Source: Desulfurococcales archaeon (GTDB lineage: Archaea > Thermoproteota > Thermoprotei_A > Sulfolobales > NBVN01). From it: 14,575 nt of DNA. Below the pieces are notes generated by a model, which worked only from the letters and a program-made list of their open reading frames with translations, did not search any database and was not told the origin of the DNA. How positions within the stretch are numbered: the first letter of the stretch is position 1; every line of letters begins with the position of its first letter. A program made the translations under genes and the position numbers. Of this stretch, positions 14,432-14,575 are shown piece after piece. The stretch spans positions 1-14,575 of the forward strand of contig JALWQN010000106.1 in NCBI GenBank assembly GCA_027083115.1, given 5' to 3'.

Positions 14432-14575
14432 TTATCGAGAACATGAAAGCTATGAACGGCAAGATATATCGTTACTTGGTTCTTGAAGAATACCTAGGGA
14501 ACGGCAAACGTAGAAGGATACTCAGAATTAACGTAGATGATGTAATAAAATTACTTATTGCTTGGAAGTTCGGTG
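14422..14575 (+). CDS. Unrecognised ORF, N-terminal 51 codons (cut by window edge)
   Basis: An open frame from ATG at 14422 to the end of the window. It begins MYLFIENMKAMNGKIYRYLV and continues with EEYLGNGKRRRILRINVDD, a basic, strand-rich start. The pattern GK-x-Y-x-Y-L-V-x-E...GK-x-R occurs at the start of some transposase-like proteins, which is only suggestive. A TATA-like GCTTAAAAC lies near 14374-14382, about 40 bases upstream; no strong ribosome site is visible. I do not recognise the product. Confidence 0.45.
   Translation, partial: MYLFIENMKAMNGKIYRYLVLEEYLGNGKRRRILRINVDDVIKLLIAWKFG

Overview
The window reads as a hyperthermophilic archaeal chromosome, most likely Thermoproteota (crenarchaea); the genus cannot be fixed from this sequence. 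The signs are archaeal-type TATA boxes 25-30 bases upstream of tRNA genes and starts, GGTGA/GAGGT ribosome sites, GTG and TTG starts, AGG/AGA-rich arginine codons, an archaeal-type TrpRS, four of six tRNA genes with short introns, and a solute-binding protein with a Thr/Val-rich stalk.

Positions 1-3716 (minus strand) hold a carbohydrate-type ABC import operon read right to left: a promoter, a membrane-anchored solute-binding protein, a permease in which MalF-like and MalG-like halves are fused in one chain, and the N-terminal part of a MalK-like ATPase cut by the window edge. A small alpha/beta protein of unknown role follows at 3988-4281.

Positions 4460-7219 form a tRNA-rich stretch: Leu(TAA), Arg(CCT), Ile(GAT), Gly(GCC) and Glu(CTC), with a sixth gene, Ser(CGA), at 9828. 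Inserted among them are a free-standing LAGLIDADG homing endonuclease with an N-terminal HTH (between Arg and Ile), a decayed minus-strand gene (between Ile and Gly) and a solitary DUF2283-type protein (between Gly and Glu).

Positions 7231-9785 hold a divergent pair: a KaiC/RadA-like ATPase interrupted by a 178-residue mini-intein, and tryptophanyl-tRNA synthetase. A single palindromic TTATAA box is placed so that it could serve both. Then come tRNA-Ser, a radical SAM (SPL-type) protein, a decayed 45-base fragment of the tRNA-Leu gene, and a class V PLP aminotransferase-fold enzyme on the minus strand.

Positions 12487-14153 encode a two-gene ABC exporter (ATPase plus ABC-2 permease, ATGA overlap). 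The right edge has hairpins, a likely TnpB C-terminal remnant on the minus strand, and the first 51 codons of an unrecognised plus-strand ORF.

The import operon, the exporter and the tRNA/aaRS genes are ordinary cell functions. The unusual content is the mini-intein, the fused permease, the homing endonuclease among tRNA genes, and several small traces of mobile or decayed DNA. I see no CRISPR array, no rRNA and no clearly new multi-gene system.
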